From the NCBI GenBank assembly GCA_001971685.1, contig CP019326.1, positions 1,984,001-2,048,000 on the forward strand: a DNA stretch of 64,000 nt. Reading direction: 5' to 3'. Positions within the stretch are counted from its first letter, which is position 1. The number at the start of each line of letters is the position of its first letter. The position numbers and the translations under genes were made by a program. The notes beneath the pieces are model-generated. The model was given only the letters and a program-made list of their open reading frames with translations, was not told the DNA's origin and ran no database searches. Source of the DNA: Halomonas sp. 1513 (GTDB taxonomy: Bacteria; Pseudomonadota; Gammaproteobacteria; Pseudomonadales; Halomonadaceae). Positions 55,142 through 64,000 of this stretch are shown here, piece by piece.

Positions 55142-55387
55142 CTAGGCAACTGTCGATGGGGCGGCGACGTCGCGTCGACGCCGCCGCTCACGGGCCAGGA
55201 TCGCCGGCGCGTCAAGGGCGGCGATCGCCACGCCGCGATCGGTGGGAATGTCGCCGGCCAGCTGCAGGGCCTAGTAGCGGGCGCAGCAGACGCGGTACCC
55301 CACGGCCTTGAGGGCCTGGAAGGGCACCATGGTTTCGTAGTCTTCGGCGAAATCGCCGCACAGCATCAGTATGGACTTGGCAGACAT
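55142..55387 (-). pseudogene. Truncated DJ-1/PfpI gene fused to an unrelated remnant
   Basis: From an ATG at 55387 with GAGGAG upstream, 38 codons read [20 protein letters not shown] and on to [10 protein letters not shown], matching the N-terminus of DJ-1/PfpI-family glyoxalase/deglycase proteins (usually about 190 residues). A TAG at 55271 then ends it. In the same frame another 42 codons (ALQLAGDIPTDRGVAI onward) run to a TAG at 55142. They look like the C-terminal end of a different protein that I cannot name. A deletion joining two genes is the simplest reading. The active-site domain is lost, so no enzyme is made. It abuts fic at 55138. Confidence 0.7.
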
Positions 55388-55461
55388 GGCGTGCTCCTCA
55401 TGATGGGTAGGTGCAGCGTCAGTCTGGCATGCCGAAACCGGCAGGCGGTGGTAGCGGGCTA

Positions 55462-55818
55462 CTACGGGCGCTTCGAGGTCTGCCGCCGGGGAGCGACAAA
55501 CTCGGGACAGTCGGGATCGTCCTGGCAGAGCGCTTCGCTGGGGCCCCCGGGGACCGGGTCGATGCCGCCGGGATGACCGGGATGGCACTTGACGATGCGC
55601 TTTATCCCCAGCCAGCCGCCCTTGGCCGGGCCATGCACCTTGACCGCCTCGAGGGTGTAGTGCGAACAGCTCGGCCAGAACCGGCAGCGCGGGCCGAGGA
55701 GGGGACTGATCACCCACTGGTAGAGCTTGATCACCACCACCAGCAGCCCGCCCAGCACCGACCCCAAGCCGATCAGGATGCGTTTCGCGACACCGTTCAG
55801 CAGGGACAAGCCGGCCAT
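55462..55818 (-). CDS. yidD: YidD, membrane protein insertion efficiency factor
   Basis: Small peripheral membrane protein that aids YidC-dependent insertion of inner-membrane proteins. The ATG at 55818 gives 118 residues, with an N-terminal amphipathic/hydrophobic stretch and the conserved core [22 protein letters not shown] (parts, near residue 32). [18 protein letters not shown] (near 72) follows. Three conserved Cys are visible (CRFWPSC, KCHPG). A C-terminal tail of about 25 polar residues is variable in the family. It lies 2 bp after hisI. Its usual place beside rpmH-rnpA is not kept. Confidence 0.9.
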   Translation of the reverse strand: MAGLSLLNGVAKRILIGLGSVLGGLLVVVIKLYQWVISPLLGPRCRFWPSCSHYTLEAVKVHGPAKGGWLGIKRIVKCHPGHPGGIDPVPGGPSEALCQDDPDCPEFVAPRRQTSKRP

Positions 55819-55820
55819 GG

Positions 55821-56261
55821 TCAGCGCTTGGCGTAGAGGGTGTCGGGGTCGATCAGCGGGGCGCTGGTGATACGCGCCTGCTCGGCGTCGACGGTCACGT
55901 AAAAGCAGCTGCGGCGTCCGGTGTGACAGGCCGGGCCGGTCTGCTCGACCTGCAGCAGCAGGGTATCGCCGTCGCAGTCCAACGCCGCGCTTATCAGATG
56001 CTGCTGCTGGCCGGACGACTCGCCCTTGCGCCACAGCTTGCCGCGCGAGCGCGACCAGTAGCAGACACGCTGCGTGGTGAGCGTCTCGCGCAGCGCGGTT
56101 TCGTTCATCCACGCCATCATCAGCACTTCGCCGCTGTCGTGCTGCTGCGCGATGGCGGGCACCAGACCATCTGGGTTCCACTCGATCGCCGCCAGCAGGT
56201 CATCGAGCCCGACGCTATCGCCGACCTCAGCGCGTTCTAGCCGCTTGAACAGTTGGCTCAT
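55821..56261 (-). CDS. hisI: Phosphoribosyl-AMP cyclohydrolase
   Basis: Third step of histidine synthesis, opening the purine ring of phosphoribosyl-AMP. The ATG at 56261 overlaps the zur stop (ATGA) and gives 146 residues. An in-frame ATG 9 bp upstream is possible. Family motifs are [16 protein letters not shown] (near 45), [22 protein letters not shown] (parts, near 60), [27 protein letters not shown] (parts, near 88). They include the metal-binding DCDGD and the CHTGRRSC cysteines. It is a separate HisI without the HisE domain. Confidence 0.94.
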   Translation of the reverse strand: MSQLFKRLERAEVGDSVGLDDLLAAIEWNPDGLVPAIAQQHDSGEVLMMAWMNETALRETLTTQRVCYWSRSRGKLWRKGESSGQQQHLISAALDCDGDTLLLQVEQTGPACHTGRRSCFYVTVDAEQARITSAPLIDPDTLYAKR

Positions 56262-56695
56262 GTCGCACACCCCTCACAGGTGCCCAGCAGCTCGATGGTC
56301 TGACGCTCGACGTGAAACCCCAAGCTGCGCGCACGGCTGGCCAACTGCGCATTGACGTCGTCGAGATGCAGCTCCTCGACGCGGCCGCAGAGGCGGCAGA
56401 TAAGCAGCTGAAAGCCGTGAGCGTGCTCCGGACAGGGGCAGGCCACATAGGCGTTGAGCGACTCGATACGGTGAACCAGTCCCTGCTCGATGAGGAAGTC
56501 CAGTGCGCGATATACCGTCGGCGGTCGCGCTGAGGCGTGCTCGACGGCCAGCTTGTCGAGCAGGTCATAGGCCTTGAGCCCACCGTCGGCGCTGGCGATC
56601 ATCTCGAGCACACGACGGCGGATCGGCGTGAAACGCACACCGCGCTGCTGGCACTGGTGTTCCGCCTGATGAATCAGTGAGTTGGCATCGGACAT
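56258..56695 (-). CDS. zur: Fur-family regulator, probably Zur
   Basis: Metal-sensing repressor of 145 residues. The N-terminal winged helix is at about 1-85 (RFTPIRRRVLEMI, then RPPTVYRALDFLIEQG). The structural zinc site is formed by C100-x2-C103 and C140-x2-C143, with extra C86 and C88. The His-rich stretch PEHAHGF is the sensory region. The second Cys pair at the C-terminal end and the short form resemble Zur rather than Fur, but the class is not certain. hisI overlaps its stop, so it is translationally coupled. Confidence 0.85.
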   Translation of the reverse strand: MSDANSLIHQAEHQCQQRGVRFTPIRRRVLEMIASADGGLKAYDLLDKLAVEHASARPPTVYRALDFLIEQGLVHRIESLNAYVACPCPEHAHGFQLLICRLCGRVEELHLDDVNAQLASRARSLGFHVERQTIELLGTCEGCAT

Positions 56696-56753
56696 GATGG
56701 GCCTGAAGCTGAATGGGAAATCTATTCTACGTGCCCAGCCCGCCGCTAGCCAC

Positions 56754-57734
56754 TCAGGCCGGGCAGGGCAGGGAGTCGGCTGCCTGCAGCTCACCGCGAC
56801 GCGCAAAGTGACGCTGGGCGAAGGCGACGCGCTCGGCAATGCCGACACCCGACGGCTGTCGCTCGATCAGGTCCAGACGCGGCCGTAGCCCTTCACCGTT
56901 GGCCATCTGAATGGCCAGCCCGGGGCGGGCGTTGAGCTCGAGCAGCATGGGGCCCCGGTCGCGATCCAGCACCATGTCGGTGCCGAGATAGCCGAGCCCG
57001 GTCATTTCAAAGCAGCCGGCGGCGAGCTCGAGCAGCGTCTGCCAGCCGGGGATCTTGAGGCTCGCCAACTCGTGTCCGGTATCCGGGTGGTCGATGCGCG
57101 GTCGGTCGAACTGCACGCCACGCAGCGCGCAGCCGCTGGCGATGTCGAGACCCACGCCGACTGCGCCCTGGTGAAGGTTGGCCTTGCCGTCGGAGGCCGC
57201 CGTGGAGAGCCGCATCATGGCCATCACCGGATAGCCCTGAAAGATGATCACGCGGATATCCGGCACGCCTTCGTAGGTGTACTCGGAGAGGCTGTCATCG
57301 AAGTTGATCAACGCCTCGACCACCGCCACGTCCGGCGAGCCGCCCAGCGAGTAGAGGCCGGAGAGTATGTTGGAGACATGACGTTCGAGAGCGCCGCGCC
57401 CCAGGCTTGCGCCGCTGGGCTTGAGGTAGCTGTCGCCCTGGACATGCTCGATGACCAGGATGCCCTTGCCGCCGCTGCCCTTGGCCGGCTTGATCACGAA
57501 GCCCGGGTGCGCCGCGACCATTGCCGCCACGCCTTTGACTTCAAACTGGCTCTTGATGGTACCGATCAGCGCCGGCGTGGTGATGCCGTACTCCTTGGCC
57601 AGCAGCTTGGTCTGGAGCTTGTCATCCACCAGCGGGTAGAGGCGGCGGTCGTTGTAACGGCCAATATAGCGGATATTGCGCCGGTTCATGCCAACGATGC
57701 CCTTGCTCTTGAGCCGCCCGGGTGTGGTCCACAT
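56754..57734 (-). CDS. RimK-related ATP-grasp ligase (alpha-L-glutamate ligase-like)
   Basis: Predicted to form an amide bond using ATP and a carboxylate, by relation to RimK. The 326-residue protein has the ATP-grasp fold: KTKLLAKEYGITTPALIG-like LLAKEYGITTPALIG near residue 48, GFVIKPAKGSGGKGILVI (near 78, the phosphate-binding loop) and the metal/catalytic MLLELNARPGLAIQMANG (parts, near 265). The stop of the next gene lies 4 bp upstream of its start, so they are in one operon with the transglutaminase-like and retropepsin-like genes. Substrate is unknown. Confidence 0.87.
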   Translation of the reverse strand: MWTTPGRLKSKGIVGMNRRNIRYIGRYNDRRLYPLVDDKLQTKLLAKEYGITTPALIGTIKSQFEVKGVAAMVAAHPGFVIKPAKGSGGKGILVIEHVQGDSYLKPSGASLGRGALERHVSNILSGLYSLGGSPDVAVVEALINFDDSLSEYTYEGVPDIRVIIFQGYPVMAMMRLSTAASDGKANLHQGAVGVGLDIASGCALRGVQFDRPRIDHPDTGHELASLKIPGWQTLLELAAGCFEMTGLGYLGTDMVLDRDRGPMLLELNARPGLAIQMANGEGLRPRLDLIERQPSGVGIAERVAFAQRHFARRGELQAADSLPCPA

Positions 57735-57738
57735 ACCC

Positions 57739-59244
57739 TCAATCCTCCGTGACTGGCTTGAAACGGCGTAGTTCCAGCAGCCGGTAGCCGGTGTAGTTGC
57801 CCAGCAGCAGGATCAACGACATCAGGATCATCTGCACGCCCAGGAAGTTGAAGGTGATGTGCCTCACCCAGGGGTTGTTCATGGCCAGGTAGGCGATGAC
57901 CGCTGTCAGCAGGCTGCCGCCGCCCTGAATCAGCACTTCCTTGGGACCTTCCTCCTCCCACAGGATCGACATCCGCTCGATGGTCCAGGACAGAATGATC
58001 ATTGGGAAGAAGGTGATCGTCAGCCCCGCGTTGAGGCCAAAGCGATAGGAGAGTACCGAGAAGATCGAGATGATGGCGATGACCGTGATGATCACCGCCG
58101 ACACTCGCGCCACCAGCAGTAGATTGAGATGCGACAGGTAGCTGCGGATCACCAGGCCGACCGCCACGATCAGCAGGAAGCCGATCAGGCCGGTCATCAG
58201 CGTGGTCTGGATGAAGGCGAGGGCAATCAGCACCGGCATGAAGGTGCCGGAGGTCTTGATGCCGATCAACACGCGTAGCAGCACCACCACCAGCGCCCCG
58301 ATGGGGATCAGCAGGATGGTCTGAAACAGCGCCTGCTCTTCGAGAGGCAAGCTGTGAATCGAGAAGTTGATCAGGGTGTCGTTGGACAGCTGGTTGCGCA
58401 CCGCCGCCGCGGCAGGCTGGTTGTGCTGGATCATCGAGAAGCTGATGCGCGAGTTGCTGCCGCCCTGGACCTCGAGCACCGCCTGATCGCTGTCCTCCCA
58501 CATCAGCAGGTTGTCGGGGCGTCCCTGTTCACCGGTGACCGGGTTGAACAGAGACCAGCGATCCTCATCGAAGACCTGCACCCAGGTCGAGAGACTCTGG
58601 CGGCGACGACCATCCTCGAGCATCAGGCCGCTGACCGCGCGGGCATGCACGCCGGCCTCGTTCAGCAGGCGAACCAGCAGCGGTGCCCGATCGAACTGAT
58701 TGAGCAGTAGCCGAGCATTCTCGCCCTGGCGATCGTCGTTGAAGTCGCGAATCAGCTCGCGGGCAAAGGTGAAGGGGGTGGCGGAGCGCTGCCAGGCGCG
58801 CTCGATGACCTGATTGGCTGCGGTGTCGTAGGGGCGCTCCCAGACCACGTCGTCCTGCAGCTCGGGACGCCGCGACTGAGGCGGACGGGCATCAGGGGCG
58901 ACCAGCAGCTGTACCGAGTAGTAGAGCTGCTGATTACCGACGGCGTCGCGGATCGACCACTGGGCCCGGCGGCCGCGCTCATCCTCCAGGAACGAGAGCC
59001 CGTAGCCCGGCGAGGCGGTGTTTTCGGTCAATACGCGATAGCCTTGCTGGTGGGAGGGCAGCGCCATGTCGACCATGGCCGGCCCGCCCCGGGCGGTAAA
59101 ATTGACCTGCGCTTCGATTTCCCAGACCTGGCGCTGCTCGCCGGGTGTCCAGGGGACCTCGAATTGGATATGCCGATGCACACTGAGGGCGATGCCGGCG
59201 ATCATCAGAGCGCCGACGATGAGATAGAAGGGCAGACGTGACAT
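57739..59244 (-). CDS. Inactive-transglutaminase-like membrane protein with seven helices
   Basis: A 501-residue inner-membrane protein. It has a short N-terminal anchor (LIVGALMIAGIALS, near 8-25), a periplasmic transglutaminase-like domain (about 155-270, ARAVSGLMLEDGRRRQSLSTWVQVF in parts) and then about seven helices from residue 300 to 480. In the Trp-x-Gln-x-Phe segment the expected catalytic Cys/His residues are not evident, consistent with the inactive group. Position between a glutamate-ligase-like and a retropepsin-like protein is conserved in proteobacteria, so they likely act together at the membrane. Confidence 0.84.
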   Translation of the reverse strand: MSRLPFYLIVGALMIAGIALSVHRHIQFEVPWTPGEQRQVWEIEAQVNFTARGGPAMVDMALPSHQQGYRVLTENTASPGYGLSFLEDERGRRAQWSIRDAVGNQQLYYSVQLLVAPDARPPQSRRPELQDDVVWERPYDTAANQVIERAWQRSATPFTFARELIRDFNDDRQGENARLLLNQFDRAPLLVRLLNEAGVHARAVSGLMLEDGRRRQSLSTWVQVFDEDRWSLFNPVTGEQGRPDNLLMWEDSDQAVLEVQGGSNSRISFSMIQHNQPAAAAVRNQLSNDTLINFSIHSLPLEEQALFQTILLIPIGALVVVLLRVLIGIKTSGTFMPVLIALAFIQTTLMTGLIGFLLIVAVGLVIRSYLSHLNLLLVARVSAVIITVIAIISIFSVLSYRFGLNAGLTITFFPMIILSWTIERMSILWEEEGPKEVLIQGGGSLLTAVIAYLAMNNPWVRHITFNFLGVQMILMSLILLLGNYTGYRLLELRRFKPVTED

Positions 59245-59297
59245 GGAAATTCCTTGTGCGACGAAGGGGCCTGTGCGGCCCGGTCAGCGGCAGCGCG

Positions 59298-60170
59298 TCA
59301 GGATTCGCTACCGTTGGCTTCGCTTTCATCGTCATCCGTGGCTTCATCCTCGCCGGCTTCGTCCGCAGGACGGCCGCCCGGAAACTCGGGGCGCGGGTGA
59401 AGATAGGTCTCGGCGACATCGATGATGGCAATATCCATCATGAAACGCCGCCCCAGTAGTACAGGATAGTTGAGGTGGCTGCGGTCATTCAGCGTGAACT
59501 CGACCTGTTCGCGAATCGGCCCCAGGGTCATCAGCATCCTGACCACCGGGCGTGACTCTTCGCCAGCCGCTTGCAGGATACGTACGCGGCGCACCACGGG
59601 GGCCTCGATCCACTCGTCGCGAACCGGCTCGACCACCACGGCGTCATCGTTCAATGCCAGCTTGAAGCGCACCCAGGTGTCGCCGTCGCGTTCGAAGCGA
59701 GTGATATCGGTGGCCGACAGCGACGAGGTGTTGGCGCCGGAGTCGACCCGCGCCTTGAGATAGGTGCCGACATCCGGCAAGCCGATCCACTCGCTGCGCC
59801 CGAGGATCTCCTTGTTATCGAGCGGGCTATCGGCATCCTCTTCGCACTGGGCGGGGATAATCACCGGATCATCGGAGAGTAGCTCGATATCGTCCTGCAG
59901 TTGACGCACCAGGCTGCCCACTTCACGCACATCGGCTGTCAGCCGACGGGTATCATCGCTGTGCTGCGTCAGCCGCTGTTCATGCACATCGCAGCGTTCA
60001 GCCAGTCGCTGCTCGAGCTGCGCCACCCGCGACTCGAACTGCATCTCGGTGAGCAGGGGTTCCGGGGTAGGCTCGGGCTCGGTTTGCAACAGGGCACAGC
60101 CACCCAGCAGGAGTGGCAAGGCCAGGGCGGTGGCAGGAAGTGCGCCTCGAAACCGCATCACAATCGACAT
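59298..60170 (-). CDS. Retropepsin-like (RimK/zinc-protease family) lipoprotein
   Basis: A 290-residue protein whose N-terminus has a lipobox LLLGGCALL near residue 18-26, so it is probably lipid-anchored. A coiled segment follows (SRVAQLEQRLAERCDVHEQRL, parts, about 45-75). The aspartic-protease-like domain starts near 130. Its candidate active-site segment VDSGANTSSL near 160 (Asp-Ser-Gly) is the retropepsin motif. The family is often annotated as an ATP-dependent zinc protease, a misleading name. The start chosen at 60170 is supported by the signal sequence. It heads the trio with the transglutaminase-like and ligase genes. The C-terminus is acidic. Confidence 0.8.
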   Translation of the reverse strand: MSIVMRFRGALPATALALPLLLGGCALLQTEPEPTPEPLLTEMQFESRVAQLEQRLAERCDVHEQRLTQHSDDTRRLTADVREVGSLVRQLQDDIELLSDDPVIIPAQCEEDADSPLDNKEILGRSEWIGLPDVGTYLKARVDSGANTSSLSATDITRFERDGDTWVRFKLALNDDAVVVEPVRDEWIEAPVVRRVRILQAAGEESRPVVRMLMTLGPIREQVEFTLNDRSHLNYPVLLGRRFMMDIAIIDVAETYLHPRPEFPGGRPADEAGEDEATDDDESEANGSES

Positions 60171-60274
60171 GGGATAGGGAGAATCCTTGAAACTGGTCCG
60201 CTGATGATAAGGAGTGTGATGGAGGGCTGTCCAATGGCTTTCCCGACACTGGCCGGGACAGTCACTCAATTTAA

Positions 60275-60290
60275 CATAATATATATTATG
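60275..60290. promoter_or_regulatory. 16-bp AT-only-core palindrome between divergent lipoprotein genes
   Basis: CATAATATATATTATG is perfectly self-complementary. It lies about 105 bp upstream of the retropepsin gene and 88 bp before the DUF3833 gene, so either could use it as operator or as overlapping divergent -10 elements. Confidence 0.5.
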
Positions 60291-60377
60291 CGAAGCCAAG
60301 TATTGCTACATGATATGGCGAACCCTGTAGCCAGCTGAGGGTCATAGCGCTACAAACATCATGCAAGGGATCAGTCA

Positions 60378-60926
60378 ATGTACAAGAAGCCCCCGCTATT
60401 CCATCGCCATTGGCTGGTGCTGTGGCTAACTCTGCTGCTGGCCGGCTGCGCCGGTGTCGATGTGGAAGACTATGCGGGAAGCGAGCCACGCCTGGACATC
60501 GCCGAGTACTTTACCGGCGAGACCCGCGCCTGGGGCATGGTCCAGGATTTCCGCGGTGAGGTGCAGCGTCGCTTCACGGTGGATATCGATGGCAGCTACG
60601 ACGGCCAGACCCTGGTGCTCGACGAGCACTTCGTGTTTGACGATGGCGAAACCGACCGCCGCGTCTGGACCTTCGAGCGCATCGATGACAACCGCTGGCG
60701 CGGTAGCGCCAATGACGTCGAGGGCTCGGTCGATGCCGAACATCACGGCCACGTCTTCAATATGCGCTATCCGCTGGCGGTCGAGGTCGTCGGTCGCGAG
60801 ATTACCTTCCAGATGGATGACTGGATGTACCTGCAGCCGGATGGCCGCCTTATCAACCGTACCGCGATGCGCAAGTTCGGCATCACCCTCGGCGAGATCA
60901 CCATCGTCTTCGATCAGCGTCCCTGA
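60378..60926 (+). CDS. DUF3833 lipoprotein
   Basis: A 182-residue protein with a lipoprotein signal (LTLLLAGCAG, lipid Cys near residue 24). It has the DUF3833 pattern EYFTGETRAWGMVQDFRGEV (near 43), LDEHFVFDDGETDRRVW (near 82) and FQMDDWMYLQPDGRLINRT (near 148). Members are small lipocalin-like exported proteins of unknown function, often near membrane or fatty-acid genes. It is a single gene that converges on ectC across a terminator hairpin. Confidence 0.85.
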   Translation: MYKKPPLFHRHWLVLWLTLLLAGCAGVDVEDYAGSEPRLDIAEYFTGETRAWGMVQDFRGEVQRRFTVDIDGSYDGQTLVLDEHFVFDDGETDRRVWTFERIDDNRWRGSANDVEGSVDAEHHGHVFNMRYPLAVEVVGREITFQMDDWMYLQPDGRLINRTAMRKFGITLGEITIVFDQRP

Positions 60927-60943
60927 TCGAGTCGCCCAGACGC

Positions 60944-60980
60944 CGACGCCCCGGCAGGTAATTAGCCTGCCGAGGCGTCG
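60944..60980. terminator. Bidirectional terminator between DUF3833 and ectC
   Basis: A 15-bp arm CGACGCCCCGGCAGG (60944-60958) pairs with CCTGCCGAGGCGTCG (60966-60980), one mismatch, across a TAATTAG loop. It lies between converging genes. T-runs are poor, so termination relies on stem strength. Confidence 0.65.
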
Positions 60981-61005
60981 AAATGGCTGTTTGCGTCAGT
61001 CGAGC

Positions 61006-61398
61006 TCAGTCCTCGGCCGGCGCGTAGGAGCCATCCTCGCGATGCACTTCGGTGCCGGTAATCGGCGGCGTGAACACGCAGGCCAGGTGCATGGTCTTGC
61101 TGGCACGCAGCAGATGCTCGTCGTGTTGATCGAGAATGTAGATGTCACCCGGCTTGATCGGCCAGATCTTGCCATCGGCCAAGGTCTCGACTTCGCCTTC
61201 GCCTTCCATGCAGAACACCGCTTCATAGTGGTGTTTGTAATGGATGTGGGTCTCGGTGCCTTCGTAGATACGCGTGATATGGAAGGAGAAGCCTCCGTTA
61301 TCGCTGGCCAGCAGCAGCCGCGTGCTGTCCCAGTTGCCGTTCTCGGCCTTGACCAGACGCTCTGACTGGCGCGCTTCTTCGAGGTTACGAACGATCAT
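61006..61398 (-). CDS. ectC: Ectoine synthase
   Basis: Closes the ring of N-gamma-acetyl-diaminobutyrate to form ectoine, the main compatible solute of halophiles. The 130-residue cupin begins [11 protein letters not shown], as in known EctC. It carries the cupin metal site in [20 protein letters not shown] (parts, near residue 51) and [11 protein letters not shown] near 90. The ATG at 61398 is chosen over an upstream in-frame ATG at 61461 by family start. It follows ectB by 168 bp with a hairpin in the gap, so its expression may be partly uncoupled. Confidence 0.95.
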   Translation of the reverse strand: MIVRNLEEARQSERLVKAENGNWDSTRLLLASDNGGFSFHITRIYEGTETHIHYKHHYEAVFCMEGEGEVETLADGKIWPIKPGDIYILDQHDEHLLRASKTMHLACVFTPPITGTEVHREDGSYAPAED

Positions 61399-61460
61399 GT
61401 GTGTGATCTCCTGAATGCGGTGAATCGCGGGTGCCGTGACGACAGGCGCGTAACGTAACA

Positions 61461-61482
61461 ACGGCCCACCGCAGCGGGCCGT
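61461..61482 (-). terminator. Intercistronic hairpin between ectB and ectC
   Basis: ACGGCCC and GGGCCGT (61461-61467, 61476-61482) form a 7-bp stem followed in the minus direction by TGTTACG. It may attenuate or stabilise the ectB-ectC transcript rather than fully terminate it. Confidence 0.4.
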
Positions 61483-61566
61483 GTATGTTCAGGGTACCAG
61501 GCATGCCCGTGCCCTGCTCTTCTACTGCCAAGCTCTGCTATCGAACCCTGCTTGGAGCATAGCGCG

Positions 61567-63512
<1,946 letters not shown>

Positions 63513-63545
63513 CATTATACTTCGCAGTTGGCGAATTTGCGTCAC

Positions 63546-63574
63546 ATGATAACAAGCACTTATACATAAATCAA
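63546..63574 (-). promoter_or_regulatory. Sigma-70-type promoter of ectABC
   Basis: On the minus strand a -35 TTGATT and a -10 TATCAT are 17 bp apart, the latter 5 of 6 to consensus, in an AT-rich stretch. The predicted start is near 63538, about 26 bases before the ectA ATG. Known ectA promoters in Halomonas combine sigma-70 and osmotic sigma-38 elements. I did not separately identify the latter. Confidence 0.65.
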
Positions 63575-63710
63575 AGAGCCCCTTATCATGTGGCGCGTAA
63601 TCCATAACCCTGAATTATGTTCGCGCCCCGGCGCAACCGCCTCGGCCCGGGCCACTCGCTCAGTTTAGCCCAGATCGGGCGCGGTAGTGGATCGCGGTGT
63701 GCCCAGACGA

Positions 63711-63739
63711 CAAGAGGCCGCCCCGAAGGCGGCCTCTTG
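63711..63739 (-). terminator. Terminator after the glutathione reductase gene
   Basis: A perfect 12-bp stem (CAAGAGGCCGCC at 63711-63722, GGCGGCCTCTTG at 63728-63739) has a loop that in the minus direction reads TTCGG, a stable tetraloop. It lies 28 bp past the stop. The T-run is weak. Confidence 0.65.
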
Positions 63740-63767
63740 CGTAGTGACGCGGTGGTACGGCGCCGCG

Positions 63768-64000
63768 TCAGCGCCGCGTCACGCTGCGCATGGTGACGAA
63801 CTCCTCGGCGCCGGTGGGATGGATGCCCACGGTGGCGTCGAAATCCGCCTTGCTGAGGCCGGCACGCACCGCGATGGCGATGCCCTGAATGACCTCGCCG
63901 GCCTCCTCGCCGACCATGTGCGCTCCCACGACCTTGTCACTGCTGTCGTCGACGATCAGCTTCATCAGGCAGCGCTCGTCGCTGCCCGACAGCGTGTGCT
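63768..64000 (-). CDS. Glutathione reductase-like flavoenzyme, C-terminal end (partial)
   Basis: The frame runs off the window at 64000, and about 77 C-terminal residues are visible. They read [20 protein letters not shown], then [20 protein letters not shown] and the family end [21 protein letters not shown]. The HPTxAEE motif holds the catalytic His-Glu pair of the dimerisation domain of pyridine nucleotide disulfide oxidoreductases. EFVTMR at the end favours glutathione-disulfide reductase (gor). The catalytic disulfide and FAD parts lie outside. An internal ATG at 63965 is not the true start. Confidence 0.8.
   Translation of the reverse strand, partial: HTLSGSDERCLMKLIVDDSSDKVVGAHMVGEEAGEVIQGIAIAVRAGLSKADFDATVGIHPTGAEEFVTMRSVTRR

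Noticed and set aside
54886..55215. Minus-strand frame over the end of fic
   Set aside because: Antisense shadow of fic. The frame that carries the DJ-1 remnant is different and better supported.

Overview
The window is GC-rich gammaproteobacterial chromosome, most likely Halomonas or a close relative. The best evidence is the ectoine operon ectA-ectB-ectC at 61006-63512, whose EctA closely resembles what I recall of Halomonas elongata EctA (192 residues). Gene density is high, long frames on the antisense strand are common GC artefacts, and no tRNA, rRNA or CRISPR array was seen.

Layout. 1-3.4 kb: cydDC. 3.5-14.2 kb: purine catabolism, with a predicted adenine deaminase, guanine deaminase and xdhABC. 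A RutR-like TetR regulator is divergent from xdhA, a matching RutR-type operator lies in front of xdhA, and a GntR regulator follows. 14.2-19.6 kb: hrpB, a Bax-inhibitor-1 family membrane protein, the tusDCBE sulfur relay and acpH. 19.6-31.2 kb: a complete respiratory formate dehydrogenase package (moeA, moaB, DUF1244, gamma, beta and Cys-type alpha subunits, small Tat protein, TorD-like chaperone, polyferredoxin, DUF3306, DUF3305 and divergent fdhD). XDH and FDH both need molybdenum cofactor, so moeA/moaB and the sulfuration factors FdhD and XdhC fit both halves of this region.

31-41.5 kb: an XRE-cupin regulator, a histone-deacetylase-like amidohydrolase divergent from a PatZ-like acetyltransferase, pdxH, an arsC-wrbA-DUF2069 operon, a GGCT-like protein, an Smr protein, and DUF934 with sulfite reductase. 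41.5-50.5 kb: a c-di-GMP EAL protein overlapping a periplasmic binding protein, a MATE pump, metH and nfuA.

50.5-56 kb is the most accessory-looking part. A KfrA-like coiled-coil protein is divergent from an orphan tyrosine recombinase preceded by about 13 copies of a 7-bp tandem repeat. Then come sufE, a less GC-rich fic gene with repeated TAATC boxes, and a truncated DJ-1 gene. 55.4-64 kb: yidD, hisI and zur, an ATP-grasp / transglutaminase-like / retropepsin-like trio, a DUF3833 lipoprotein, ectABC and the end of glutathione reductase.

The observations most worth a second look are the heptanucleotide repeat at the recombinase, the binding-protein/EAL pair, the glutamate-ligase/transglutaminase/retropepsin trio, the RutR box at xdhA, and the fic insertion with its DJ-1 scar. 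All functional calls come from recognising families and motifs by eye. Residue positions are approximate unless counted explicitly.
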